IMG/VR virus record: IMGVR_UViG_3300002835_000319
Span: 1 to 47,657 of that record
From: a virus
DNA: 47,657 nucleotides
Direction: 5' to 3' (one strand)
In this document: positions 31,409 to 40,386 of the stretch, piece by piece
Position numbering within the stretch: the first letter of the stretch is position 1
Layout of the letters: each line of letters begins with the position of its first letter
Translations under genes and position numbers: made by a program
Notes under the pieces: generated by a model
The model's input: only the letters and a program-made list of their open reading frames with translations
Told to the model about the DNA's origin: nothing
Database searches by the model: none

Positions 31409-31719
31409 AATTTTATTCTGAGATATTACACCTTGCCAAACAACAAGAGCCGTTTTTAATCTGGGTACTTGACCCTTTGTACTTTAAGAAAGCTATGGCT
31501 ATCATAGAAGATACACATGCCTATGATGAAGAAGAAATGGTAGATGTTTTGATGGCCAGTAAGAAAATAGCTTTCTATGACAAAAACAGTGACAGTTATT
31601 ACATGGGCGGTAACAAGTACCTAAATCATCCTTTCAAATCACAACTGGTACAATACGTCAAACTAAGTGCTGATGACGGTGACGGTTATATTTTCTTTAT
31701 CAATAATCAAGACAACTAA
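31405..31719 (+). CDS. 104-aa unknown protein
   Basis: Acidic; EDTHAYDEEEMVDVLMASKK and a beta end (DGYIFFINNQDN). Sandwiched by overlaps between PolB and the SF2 helicase, suggesting a replication accessory. Confidence 0.65.
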   Translation: MKFYSEILHLAKQQEPFLIWVLDPLYFKKAMAIIEDTHAYDEEEMVDVLMASKKIAFYDKNSDSYYMGGNKYLNHPFKSQLVQYVKLSADDGDGYIFFINNQDN

Positions 31720-32951
31720 TGTTTCAAAAGAACCTGGCATCGCTTATAGAAATACAGCAACAAGCAGTGTCTTTCATTAAACAGTACAAAAAGTTTTTTC
31801 TAAATTGGGAAACAGGTATAGGTAAAACCTTACCTGCATTACAAGCTGCCCACGATATAGGTGGTAAGTGGTTATGGGTGATGTCACAAAACGTACAGGA
31901 AAAGAACATTTTAGCTGAATGTAAGAAGTTTAAACTTAAGCCTGATATCGTTTTTGTCAACTACATATCACTACACAAATATTGTAGTGCCACTGGTTTT
32001 AAAGGTATTATCCTGGACGAATGCCATAGGCTTACTATGAAATCTGCCAGTTGTTTACCTGAGATACCGGTAGAATACTGTATCTGCCTATCTGCAAGTA
32101 TCACACCACAGAGAAGGGTTGTCCTCAAAGAAGCTACTGGTTATGTAAAAGCTTGGAAGATAACTTTGACAGAAGGTATGAAGCTAGGTATCATACCGCC
32201 TATGGGTATCGTAGGTGTAGAGGTACCATTGGATTTGGATACGGATATATACACTGCAGAGATGAAAAGGTTTACTTCCAGTAAGCCAGTACACATGAAC
32301 TTCGATGAATACATATTTAATTCTAAAAGGTACATAGCCGACGACTTTATTGTACGTGCCTGTACTTTAAAAGAATATCTACAAGTCATCGAAAACGAAA
32401 TGGAGTTTTGGAAACAACAGTACTATAGCAAAAAACAAGAATGGTTGAAAGATACCAGATGGTTACCGTTAGGAGGTTTAAGGAAACGTATCCTTGCAGA
32501 CCACAAAGCCAGGTCTTTGGATATTATCCAGGAACACCTTAAAGGTAAACGTTATGTTATTTTTGCCGAGAGCATAGAACAGCTGAAGAAGTTACAAGGG
32601 GAGAAGATACACAGCAAACTACCTAAAGAAGATGTCGAAAAAGCCATTAAGAAATTCAACACAGGTAAAACAAATGTGTTGTGTACTGTGAGGATGCTTA
32701 ATGAAGGTATTAACCTAAGCAATATCGATGCAGTAGTGATCTTGAGTTTAAACGGTATAGATGTGCAGAACATCCAACGCAGGGGCAGGTCTACAAGAGG
32801 TACAAACCCTGTAGTATATGCTTGTTATGTACCGTTTACAAAAGACCACCAAAACTTTACAAAGTTTGTAGAAGGTTACGAAGACAAAACAAGAATAATA
32901 ACAATCGATAAACTAAAAACACATATGTATGAAGAATTTACCGATAAGTAA
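31719..32951 (+). CDS. SF2 DNA helicase/translocase
   Basis: 410 aa. Motif I WETGIGKTLPAL, motif II ILDECHRL (DECH), motif III CLSASITP, motif V VRMLNEGINLS, motif VI IQRRGRSTRG. A two-RecA-domain SNF2/UvsW-like ATPase expected to remodel branched DNA during replication or recombination. The preceding stop overlaps its start by 1 bp. Confidence 0.9.
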   Translation: MFQKNLASLIEIQQQAVSFIKQYKKFFLNWETGIGKTLPALQAAHDIGGKWLWVMSQNVQEKNILAECKKFKLKPDIVFVNYISLHKYCSATGFKGIILDECHRLTMKSASCLPEIPVEYCICLSASITPQRRVVLKEATGYVKAWKITLTEGMKLGIIPPMGIVGVEVPLDLDTDIYTAEMKRFTSSKPVHMNFDEYIFNSKRYIADDFIVRACTLKEYLQVIENEMEFWKQQYYSKKQEWLKDTRWLPLGGLRKRILADHKARSLDIIQEHLKGKRYVIFAESIEQLKKLQGEKIHSKLPKEDVEKAIKKFNTGKTNVLCTVRMLNEGINLSNIDAVVILSLNGIDVQNIQRRGRSTRGTNPVVYACYVPFTKDHQNFTKFVEGYEDKTRIITIDKLKTHMYEEFTDK

Positions 32952-33432
32952 TGAATTACTGGAACTACTAGAACCAATGCCAGATAAAAGTCTGGCATTG
33001 TTGTTTTGTCTTGCAGTAGAGTATGGTTTACTAGATACAATGATTGATTCAGGAGTAATCAATAGAGATAACGAACACTATTACAGGATTAATCTGACTC
33101 AAGTTGATGAAGATGGTAACTTAAGACTACGGGTACCTTTGTTCGGTAAGATACAAGACAACACCGGTGAGTTTTATACCTACATCGAGAAACTTATCCA
33201 AAAGGGTATGACCCTAACAGGTTTTGGTTTTAATATGCAGGAATACACTGTACTTACTACAGATAGTGAAACACAAGACAACTTTGTACGTGTTAAGTTA
33301 TCTATCGATAATTTTAACATAGACAGACTTGTAGATGTTACGGTAAAGTACTACCAACAAACAGTAAAAGCTAAAGGTCTGAAGTCCTTTTTAGCTAAAG
33401 ATGCTATCACTGCTTATACCATAGGTGCATGA
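32929..33432 (+). CDS. 167-aa unknown protein
   Basis: MKNLPISNELLELLEPMPDK, then ALLFCLAVEYGLLDTMID. Overlaps both helicase genes (23 and 4 bp), so a helicase cofactor or loader is possible. No motif recognised. Confidence 0.7.
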   Translation: MKNLPISNELLELLEPMPDKSLALLFCLAVEYGLLDTMIDSGVINRDNEHYYRINLTQVDEDGNLRLRVPLFGKIQDNTGEFYTYIEKLIQKGMTLTGFGFNMQEYTVLTTDSETQDNFVRVKLSIDNFNIDRLVDVTVKYYQQTVKAKGLKSFLAKDAITAYTIGA

Positions 33433-34490
33433 GTTTATTATATCACATACAGAAGGCCAGGTCTGGTGAAGTGTATGGTGCCAGGACTACATCTAGGTCT
33501 ATCAACATGGCTATGGGCGGTATACATCCTGGTATGTACATTGTAGTAGCCAGTGAGCAGAAGGTAGGTAAGTCTACATTTGTCAACGAGTTCTTTGTCG
33601 ATGGTCTTATTGAAGCCAACCCAGATCTGGATATTGAATACAATATTATTTCTACTGAGATGCCAAGACAGGATATCGAAGCCAAGATGATTACCAGAAA
33701 GATATATCTTCAACATAAGATTATCTTGTCAAGTAACTACATCATGGGTAAGAAACTTAATCCTGATGGTTCAAGGGTAAGGGTAAGCGATGATCACTAC
33801 AGGTTGATAGAGAAAGTGTATAACGAATATGTCTTACCTATCAGCGGTGAGTATGACAAAGATGGTAGATTGATACACAAAGGTAAGATTAACTGGTTAC
33901 CTAGAGACAACCCTACCGGTATCAGGAATTACTTCACACAACATGCAAGAAGCAATGGTGAGATTATTACCGAAAGGATACAAGTGTATGAAGATTCTGT
34001 ACCTAGGATTGTTGAAAGAGTTGTAGGGTATAAACCACATAAGCCTTCTAAACTGGTAATTAATATCATTGACCATATACGACAATTACCAAGGGAGAGA
34101 GGGTTTAACATGAAAGAGAATGTGGACAAGATGTCCGAATACCTTGTAGAATCCAGTAGGATGTTCCAACATGTCAATGTAGGTGTTATTCACTTAAACA
34201 GGTGGGTAAGTGTAGACATGTTAAGATACTATGGAGACAAGATTAAGCCTACATCTGACAACATTAAGGACACGTCTAACACTAGTGAAGATGCCAATGT
34301 AGTAATTACTCTTCTGGATCCAGCAGATCCTATGTATAAACTCGAAACCCATATGGGTTATAACTTCAAAGAGTTTAACAATGCAGGTAAAGCTAAGTAC
34401 AGGTCTGCGCATATTGTTGAGAACCGTTATGGTGATTTAGCTGATATGCGCCTAGGATTTGTAGGTGGCGCCCACTTTTTTGAATTTTAA
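33429..34490 (+). CDS. DnaB-like replicative helicase (RecA-type ATPase domain only)
   Basis: 353 aa. GIHPGMYIVVASEQKVGKST is the Walker A region of DnaB-family helicases, IISTEMPRQDI the downstream Glu strand, and KLVINIIDHI the Walker B. VGVIHLNRWVS and NTSEDANVVI match later DnaB motifs. The N-terminal collar domain is missing, as in many phage helicases. It lies between SF2 helicase and AAA ATPase in the replication module. Confidence 0.8.
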   Translation: MSLLYHIQKARSGEVYGARTTSRSINMAMGGIHPGMYIVVASEQKVGKSTFVNEFFVDGLIEANPDLDIEYNIISTEMPRQDIEAKMITRKIYLQHKIILSSNYIMGKKLNPDGSRVRVSDDHYRLIEKVYNEYVLPISGEYDKDGRLIHKGKINWLPRDNPTGIRNYFTQHARSNGEIITERIQVYEDSVPRIVERVVGYKPHKPSKLVINIIDHIRQLPRERGFNMKENVDKMSEYLVESSRMFQHVNVGVIHLNRWVSVDMLRYYGDKIKPTSDNIKDTSNTSEDANVVITLLDPADPMYKLETHMGYNFKEFNNAGKAKYRSAHIVENRYGDLADMRLGFVGGAHFFEF

Positions 34491-34507
34491 TACTAAATAC
34501 ATTAATT

Positions 34508-35260
34508 ATGCAAAGTTTTGTAATTGCAGGCTACCCTGCAAGAGGGAAGACTACTTCCTTATTCCCTAATGAAGAACTGGGTATTAAAGGTTTACCTATT
34601 GACAAGACCTTGTACATTACTTGTGCTGGTCCCGGTAAATCTATCCCTGTACCACAGTGGACAGAAAAGTTCAATGCTGACAAGAAGATCAAAGAAGGTG
34701 GTAGGTTCTTAAGGTCTACAGACCCTAACATGATTAGTCAGGTAATCTTGTATGTTGCAGAACACCGCAAAGATGTCAAGGTTATTGTTGTCGACGATGC
34801 TAACTTGGTCATGGGTAAGACTGTCATGCAAAAGGCTAAGATGGAACGTAGTGACTGGGCAGACTTAGGTGTAGTAACGTATAAAATGTTTAACGTACTT
34901 GATACAATTACTGCATCACCAACATTGAATCGTGAGGATTTGTTTATTATATTTACATTCCATCTTAGCGAGACAGAAATACAAGATGGATATGCAGTAA
35001 GGACTAAGCATGAACTTAGTACTTCGGGTCAAATGTTAAAAAAGAATGTACCTCTAGCAAGTCTATGGGATGTTATTCTAGTAGCTAACCTGAAGTATGA
35101 TCCCATGAAAACAGAACCTGATTATGTGTTTGAGACCAGGCCATTTGGTGATACCCCTGCCAGGTCACCTTTTGGTATGTTCCCAAGGGAGGGTATCATC
35201 AACAACGATGCTGGCTTAGTGTTGGATATCTTGTGTGATTATCATGGTATTGTTCTTTAA
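34508..35260 (+). CDS. AAA_24/Sak4-like ATPase
   Basis: 250 aa. IAGYPARGKTTSL (Walker A), VIVVDDANLV (Walker B), LFIIFTFHLSET (sensor-like Ser/Thr strand). This compact RecA-like fold occurs next to SSB and recombination genes in many phages (Sak4-type strand annealing or DNA-binding ATPases). The next gene 20 bp downstream may be its SSB partner. Confidence 0.8.
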   Translation: MQSFVIAGYPARGKTTSLFPNEELGIKGLPIDKTLYITCAGPGKSIPVPQWTEKFNADKKIKEGGRFLRSTDPNMISQVILYVAEHRKDVKVIVVDDANLVMGKTVMQKAKMERSDWADLGVVTYKMFNVLDTITASPTLNREDLFIIFTFHLSETEIQDGYAVRTKHELSTSGQMLKKNVPLASLWDVILVANLKYDPMKTEPDYVFETRPFGDTPARSPFGMFPREGIINNDAGLVLDILCDYHGIVL

Positions 35261-35279
35261 TCTATAAAATCATTTAACT

Positions 35280-35939
35280 ATGTACGGAGAAACCGTAAAT
35301 GTAGGCAAAGCAGGTGTACAAGAATGTACCCTGGCAAACTTTGGACTGGCCACAGTAAACACTGAAAAGTACAAAGGTGTTGCACTGGACATTGAGTTCA
35401 AAGTCGGTGAGTCTTCTTACCGCATCCGCAAATTCCCTGTTAACAGGGTGCAAGTACAATCTGACATGGACAAGTATCCAGAGAGGTTCAAAAACAAAAA
35501 GACAGGTGCTATGCAGACTATCGATGAAGTAATCTCTCGCAAGCAACGCGACTTGTCTTCTTATGTCAAGCATGTGGTGACAGGTTTTGTAACCGATGAG
35601 ATCTGGTCCAAGAAAATCAGCGAGTGGCTTGAAACAAACAAGTTTCAGACAGGTGTACACGAACCTACTTTTGAACAGTTTGTGGCCTTTGCACAGTCTT
35701 TACTACCTGTTAACTATCAGTCCATAGCAGGTATGGTAGCTGTTGGTTACAAAGGCAACACTGCTTATCTGGAAGTACCTGATGATATGTACATCATGGG
35801 GGATTTCTTCTCGACACCGCTTAATCCTAAAGAGGTTGCGGTACCTGATACGAAATACTTCAAGGTAAAGCAATGGGACAAGGGTAACGGCAGCGCACCT
35901 GCAGCTGTAAACCCTACAACTTCGGTTATGGATTATTAA
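35280..35939 (+). CDS. Possible single-stranded DNA-binding protein
   Basis: 219 aa. Beta-rich first 60 residues (ALDIEFKVGESSYRIRKFPV), a helical middle, and a flexible Ala/Pro/Thr tail ending VMDY. Codon use is high-expression type. Position after a Sak4-like ATPase, plus the tail, suggests an SSB, but no OB-fold signature could be confirmed. Confidence 0.6.
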   Translation: MYGETVNVGKAGVQECTLANFGLATVNTEKYKGVALDIEFKVGESSYRIRKFPVNRVQVQSDMDKYPERFKNKKTGAMQTIDEVISRKQRDLSSYVKHVVTGFVTDEIWSKKISEWLETNKFQTGVHEPTFEQFVAFAQSLLPVNYQSIAGMVAVGYKGNTAYLEVPDDMYIMGDFFSTPLNPKEVAVPDTKYFKVKQWDKGNGSAPAAVNPTTSVMDY

Positions 35940-35949
35940 CAATAACCTA

Positions 35950-35990
35950 AAGGAAGGGTGCCTCTACCAAAGGCACCCTTTTCCTTTTTT
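35950..35990 (+). terminator. Rho-independent terminator
   Basis: AAGGGTGCCT/AGGCACCCTT 10-bp stem with TTCCTTTTTT after it. Confidence 0.9.
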
Positions 35991-36002
35991 AATATACATG
36001 TT

Positions 36003-36968
36003 ATGTACGGGTTGGAAAACAGTAAATTTGTATTGGAACATGTAGATCAGCTCAAATGTTGGTCTATGGTGTTAGGTTCTGAAGTATCTTTAAACCAGTT
36101 GATAACATCGCCATTTAGATTAGACAATAAACCTACATGTTATTTACGAGATTACAACGGTGTTGTTTTATTTACAGACTGGGCATTTCCCAGTTTTAAT
36201 AAATACACTGTCGTACATGCATTAGCACACCTTAAAGGTACTACATTTACGCAAGCTTCACAAATCTTATATGATTTTGTTTACCATAATGTATTAATAA
36301 GTGTTAACAATAACATTGTTATTACCGATACCATATTAACATTGACAGGTGAACGTAAACACATCTATTACGAAACATATACTTATGATGGTCAAGTATC
36401 TTATACTCAACTCGACGAGGATTATTGGGCTAGAAGGAAAGTTAAATTTCCAGAATTGCTTGCAACACAGCAACCTTGTTACAGCATATATAAATATTGG
36501 ATCGACGGAAAAGCATATTATCCTAAGACATATCCCTGTTATGCTTTGACATTTAACGAAAGCCAAAACTTTAAGATGTACTGCCCATATGCAGAAAATA
36601 GGTTCCCATTGTCTACGGCTACATCCAGTGATGTTTGGAAGTGGAAGTCACATACATCAGCATGTGTTATCACCAAGTCTTATAAAGATGCATACCTTGT
36701 AAATAAGATTACAGGTATAGACACCTATGCTTTTCAAAGTGAAGGTATCATACCTAAAGATCTTAGTTTCCTATCTCAGTATAACACAAAATTAATTGTG
36801 TATGACAACGACAAAGCCGGTATAGAAGGATCTAATATACTTAAACAAAAACTCGATGATGCCAAACAGATGTATTACCCTAAGCAGTTAGGTAAAGATA
36901 CAGATGACTTAGTAGTGAGAAACATGGAAAATATTGTTTACCAAATGATAAATACCGCAATACAATGA
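36003..36968 (+). CDS. DnaG-type primase (TOPRIM)
   Basis: 321 aa from ATG 36003. An in-frame start at 35958 lies inside the terminator. SPFRLDNKPTCYLRDYNGVV resembles the CHC2 domain region (CPFHxxxxPS), but the zinc Cys residues are lost. TOPRIM motifs: Glu strand VITKSYKDA (unusual, Glu replaced), LIVYDNDKAGIEG (DxD) and GKDTDDLV. It probably makes RNA primers for PolB. The Glu-to-Ser/Lys change in the first TOPRIM motif deserves checking. Confidence 0.8.
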   Translation: MYGLENSKFVLEHVDQLKCWSMVLGSEVSLNQLITSPFRLDNKPTCYLRDYNGVVLFTDWAFPSFNKYTVVHALAHLKGTTFTQASQILYDFVYHNVLISVNNNIVITDTILTLTGERKHIYYETYTYDGQVSYTQLDEDYWARRKVKFPELLATQQPCYSIYKYWIDGKAYYPKTYPCYALTFNESQNFKMYCPYAENRFPLSTATSSDVWKWKSHTSACVITKSYKDAYLVNKITGIDTYAFQSEGIIPKDLSFLSQYNTKLIVYDNDKAGIEGSNILKQKLDDAKQMYYPKQLGKDTDDLVVRNMENIVYQMINTAIQ

Positions 36969-37153
36969 ACTTACCACCTATCAGAGACTTTACCAGATGT
37001 GCTATCTGTGGTAAAAAAGATGGATGCAAAACTGTCGAAGATGCACATAACTGTCCAAACAAAATTAAAATACAACAAGAAAAGAAACTGTTGGAAAAAG
37101 AACCTGTCGAATGGCAGAGATTTATCAGAAAAGAACGCGAACAACCATGGTGA
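36965..37153 (+). CDS. 62-aa zinc-finger-like protein
   Basis: FTRCAICGKKDGCKTVEDAH then NCPNK, followed by a Lys/Glu helix ending RKEREQPW. Four Cys (CxxC, C, C) suit one zinc. Overlaps primase by 4 bp and DHFR by 7 bp; it could be the zinc module missing from the primase. Confidence 0.65.
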   Translation: MNLPPIRDFTRCAICGKKDGCKTVEDAHNCPNKIKIQQEKKLLEKEPVEWQRFIRKEREQPW

Positions 37154-37617
37154 ATATCATAGCTGCCATAGATAGAAACATGGTAATAGGCAACAACGGT
37201 AAACTACCATGGCATTTACCTGCAGACCTTAAACACTTCAAAGCACTTACCACAGACAATGTTGTCGTAATGGGCAGGAAGACTTTTGATTCTATAGGTA
37301 AACCTTTACCTAGGCGTACTAACATTGTACTTACAAGAGATAAGACTTTTAGACATGATGGTGTGCTTGTATGCTATAATCATAATGATATACTCACACT
37401 CAACAATAACATTTTTATTATTGGAGGTGGTGATATATATCAGTTGTTTATGCCACATGTACATCGACTATATATTACACACGTACAAACTGTAGTTAAA
37501 GGAGATGTGTATTTTCCTGCAATACCACAACATTTTAGTATTAAAGAGATACAATCTGTACCTAGTGACGAAGTGAATATGTACGATATGGATTTCTGTG
37601 TTTATGAAAAACCGTAA
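37147..37617 (+). CDS. folA: Dihydrofolate reductase
   Basis: 156 aa from ATG 37147 (MVNIIAAIDRNMVIGNNGKL). PWHLPADLKHFKALT holds the catalytic Asp, VVVMGRKTFDSIGKPL the NADPH-binding loop, and IFIIGGGDIYQLF the GG-x-x-x-Y motif. Full length for the family. Supplies tetrahydrofolate for thymidylate synthesis during replication. Confidence 0.95.
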   Translation: MVNIIAAIDRNMVIGNNGKLPWHLPADLKHFKALTTDNVVVMGRKTFDSIGKPLPRRTNIVLTRDKTFRHDGVLVCYNHNDILTLNNNIFIIGGGDIYQLFMPHVHRLYITHVQTVVKGDVYFPAIPQHFSIKEIQSVPSDEVNMYDMDFCVYEKP

Positions 37618-37710
37618 ACTGTATATACATATAATATGTTTAGGGTTATACTTGACCCTACTTTATGTATTAACGACAATCGTATTCTTAAACTTAATAA
37701 GCTAAAAATC

Positions 37711-37968
37711 ATGGACGTTGAAAAACAAAAAGTGTTTGACATTATCGAAAAAGTAAAGGTCATTATGGAAAACAACAGACCTCGTGATGGTAGGGGATAT
37801 ACCGAAGAGGAAATAAAATTTATTACCCAGACCAATGTGCCAAACTTTGACGAAGCTTTGTATAACAAACAGCTCCAGGTTGTTAACTTCACACAGATAG
37901 GTGCATATGCAGTCGCACATAGTTCTGAATTGGAAGCAGTACTTTACAATATGTTGTACAAAGCATGA
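37711..37968 (+). CDS. 85-aa unknown protein
   Basis: From ATG 37711 after an A-rich leader (an upstream start would add a poorly conserved-looking segment). Helical, RGYTEEEIKFITQTNVPNFD, suggestive of a small HTH. The stop overlaps the next start (ATGA). Confidence 0.6.
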   Translation: MDVEKQKVFDIIEKVKVIMENNRPRDGRGYTEEEIKFITQTNVPNFDEALYNKQLQVVNFTQIGAYAVAHSSELEAVLYNMLYKA

Positions 37969-38192
37969 TAAAACATCCTGTTTTTATTGAGTTTCAAACT
38001 ATGGGAGATATGCTTAAATTTAAAAAGCATATCGATGCTAATGAAGACCTTAAACATTACTTCGGGGGCAATACCTTACGTGAAATACAGTTTGAGTTTG
38101 ATACCCTTGAACAAGCACAAATGTTTGGTAAAGCTATAGAGGCAATATCAAATAAGAAGAAAGTAAAATTATCATTCAAAAGAGATGGGTAG
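37965..38192 (+). CDS. 75-aa unknown protein
   Basis: IEFQTMGDMLKFKKHIDANE and FEFDTLEQAQMFGKAIEAI repeat a F/I-x-F-x-T-x-x-x-x-x-F-K/G pattern, possibly two copies of one alpha-beta unit. The stop lies inside the following hairpin. Confidence 0.6.
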   Translation: MIKHPVFIEFQTMGDMLKFKKHIDANEDLKHYFGGNTLREIQFEFDTLEQAQMFGKAIEAISNKKKVKLSFKRDG

Positions 38193-38206
38193 TAATACTA
38201 CCCATC
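38184..38206 (+). terminator. Perfect 10-bp hairpin overlapping a stop codon
   Basis: GATGGGTAGT/ACTACCCATC, with only a weak T tail (TTATTTAATTTT). Confidence 0.6.
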
Positions 38207-38225
38207 TTATTTAATTTTCAACAAC

Positions 38226-38912
38226 ATGAAACATCCTAAACTGGCACATGAAGACTGGAAGTCTTGCCCAGCCTTTACATTAATACCTTCTATTATGCAA
38301 GGTTTGATACCTAACTCTTTCAGGCCTGCAGAACCTAGCTTGATATTCAGGGCTTTTGAAATGCCACCTCAAGACATTAAAGCTGTTATTGTAGGATTAA
38401 GCCCTTATCCAGGCAGTTATACCAGTGGTGAACCACATGCGTGTGGATATGCTTTTGCAATAGAAAACATTGATACACCAAAACATGCTTGGCCTGTAAG
38501 CTTACAGATGATTTGTGAAAGTATGAAAGACCTCTATGATGTCGATGATATATATAAGTATTTTGACCCAACCTTAAGTCTATGGAAAGATGCTGGTATA
38601 CTTTTACTTAACACTGCACTTACGACAATACCTTCAGATCCCAGGTCACACCTTAAACTATGGGAACCATTTACCATGAACTTATTGTCTTGGTTAAATA
38701 ATGAGTATCCAGGTATCGTGTATTACTTTATGGGCAGTGATGCTTCTAAGCTAAGTTCTTTGATATACCCTATGTGGAACCATGTCATCGTAAGCGAACA
38801 TCCATCAAGGGCTGCAAGGGAAAACAGGAAATTTAACCATAAGTTTAAAATATTCCAGGTAGCATACGAAGATAAATATGATTCTCCTCTAAGGCTAATA
38901 TTACCTTTCTAA
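38226..38912 (+). CDS. Uracil-DNA glycosylase-fold protein lacking the catalytic Asp
   Basis: 228 aa. Motifs of family-1 UDG appear in order: VGLSPYPGSY replaces GQDPYHG, ACGYAFA matches GLAFSV, LLLNTALTT matches LLLNTVLTV, MGSDASK matches WGSHAQK, and SEHPSRAARE matches HPSPLSAHRG. The water-activating Asp of GQDPYH is Ser here and the following His is Pro, so ordinary uracil excision may be lost or changed. Possible roles are a diverged glycosylase with another substrate or a DNA-binding replication cofactor. Confidence 0.8.
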   Translation: MKHPKLAHEDWKSCPAFTLIPSIMQGLIPNSFRPAEPSLIFRAFEMPPQDIKAVIVGLSPYPGSYTSGEPHACGYAFAIENIDTPKHAWPVSLQMICESMKDLYDVDDIYKYFDPTLSLWKDAGILLLNTALTTIPSDPRSHLKLWEPFTMNLLSWLNNEYPGIVYYFMGSDASKLSSLIYPMWNHVIVSEHPSRAARENRKFNHKFKIFQVAYEDKYDSPLRLILPF

Positions 38913-38949
38913 GCTATGGAGGCAAAATATTCAATCAATTTACATAGAT

Positions 38950-39075
38950 ATGTGGGCAAGTAACGTAGAGTTTAAGTCACTTAGTTTTTCCTATAAAATT
39001 TTACATGAAAGGAATACCTACAATGTAGTAACATACTACAACATGGACATATTATCATTGTTAAAACATATGTAA
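38950..39075 (+). CDS. Orphan member of the micro-ORF family
   Basis: 41 aa, MWASNVEFKSLSFSYK, then VTYYNMDILSLLKHM at the end. The LLKHM terminus encoded by TTAAAACATATG and the stop/start overlap (TAATG) with the next gene copy the array junction geometry, 11 kb away. No Cys at the usual site. Confidence 0.6.
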   Translation: MWASNVEFKSLSFSYKILHERNTYNVVTYYNMDILSLLKHM

Positions 39076-39524
39076 TGGACAAAGCTAAGATAGGTAAACG
39101 TAACCGTATTAATGGACACAACTTTGAAAGATATGTTAAGTCTGTGTTTATCAAACTAGGGTTTTTAAATACGGCAACGTCAAGGGCAGTATCTAAAGTA
39201 GCTGATGATAAAGGCATTGACTTAGTAAATACTGGTGACTTAGGTGTACAGTGTAAATACACTGTAACAAGACCTAACTACATTGAAATACTTAAGTCAA
39301 TGCCTTTAAACTTACTCAATGTTATATTCCATAAACAACCTAAAGGTAAGGTCTATGTAATTATGGAAGAACACGTATTTACAGAACTTTTAAAATGTTA
39401 TATCAATGAACGGGGAACAAAAGGCCAAACAGATCAGGCAATACTACTCTCACCCAGGGATAAGCCAGAGCGAGATAAAAAGACATCTGGCAACAGGGGT
39501 AGTAAAACAAACAAAGGAAACTAG
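39075..39524 (+). CDS. Holliday-junction resolvase-like PD-(D/E)XK nuclease
   Basis: 149 aa. RINGHNFERYVKSVF (active-site Glu), DDKGIDLVNTGDLGVQCKY (D...QxK) are the core of archaeal-type/phage Holliday resolvases and Vsr-like nucleases. The last 40 residues are polar and probably disordered, and that part overlaps the next gene. Confidence 0.75.
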   Translation: MDKAKIGKRNRINGHNFERYVKSVFIKLGFLNTATSRAVSKVADDKGIDLVNTGDLGVQCKYTVTRPNYIEILKSMPLNLLNVIFHKQPKGKVYVIMEEHVFTELLKCYINERGTKGQTDQAILLSPRDKPERDKKTSGNRGSKTNKGN

Positions 39525-40365
39525 TGCTCTATCTAAAGGTAAGGTATTTGATGTACTTACTTTGATACCAGAAGCATACAAGTATTTATTTGTTGACTGG
39601 GACAAACCATTTAACCTGCCAACAGGTAAAGTCAAAGACATTGTAGATAAGTTCTACAAGATTACACCAGAGACTAATTTGCTTACAGACAATAATGAAT
39701 TGCTTATACAACTTATTGAGGAGTTTGACTACTACAAAAACCTTAAACTACCATCAAGGATACATAGCTTAGTAGTTACCAAACATGGACAACAGTATCA
39801 CAACCACTTACAAGAAAAAGGCGATAGAGATTTAGTACCAGGTTCTTTGAAGAGTACATTGTATGGTCCAAGTCAAATGCTTAGGTCACATCTGTATGAA
39901 CAAGTGAAAGACTATCTAGAGATACATCCACAGCACTCTGTGTACTTTAATTACTTAGGCACTCAGTGTAAAGGTTTGTTAGACTTGTTAGTTGTTTATG
40001 CAGATAGGGTTGAAGTTAGAGATGTCAAATATACTGAGTTAAGTATCAATGACTATAATATTGAGCTTAGACGTAGAAGGACTGATATACAACTTAGCTA
40101 TTATAAATATGCTATTAAGCAACAGTACAAAGACATACCAGTACATTGCTATGTAGACATATACTCTAAACAAGATGATGCCTGTTTCTCCTTTAAGTTC
40201 TCAGACTTAGACTTAGAAATAGCCAGGTATGGTGCTGAACGTAGTATGGGTACTATAACTACTGCAGGTTTGGTAATACCTTGTTCTAGTAGGATAAAAG
40301 GATGGCATGAGTATTTTGAACCTGTAACAAGTGTGAGTACAGATTTAGACTCTATTTGGATGTAA
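39406..40365 (+). CDS. RecB/Cas4-type PD-(D/E)XK exonuclease-like protein
   Basis: 319 aa. SHPGISQSEIKRHLATG at the start and, around residue 190, GTQCKGLLDLLVVY followed by VEVRDVKYT (G-x-x-D ... D-x-K) and QLSYYKYAI (Q-x-x-x-Y). These are the motifs of RecB-family/lambda-exonuclease-like nucleases. It would make single-stranded ends for recombination or degrade host DNA. It overlaps the resolvase gene by 119 bp; if this is right, the two nucleases share coding DNA. Confidence 0.75.
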   Translation: MNGEQKAKQIRQYYSHPGISQSEIKRHLATGVVKQTKETSALSKGKVFDVLTLIPEAYKYLFVDWDKPFNLPTGKVKDIVDKFYKITPETNLLTDNNELLIQLIEEFDYYKNLKLPSRIHSLVVTKHGQQYHNHLQEKGDRDLVPGSLKSTLYGPSQMLRSHLYEQVKDYLEIHPQHSVYFNYLGTQCKGLLDLLVVYADRVEVRDVKYTELSINDYNIELRRRRTDIQLSYYKYAIKQQYKDIPVHCYVDIYSKQDDACFSFKFSDLDLEIARYGAERSMGTITTAGLVIPCSSRIKGWHEYFEPVTSVSTDLDSIWM

Positions 40366-40386
40366 CTTTTTAAATTATCATATACC

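Noticed and set aside
35958-36002. Earlier in-frame start for the primase
   Set aside because: It lies within the terminator hairpin; ATG 36003 has an A/T-rich leader.
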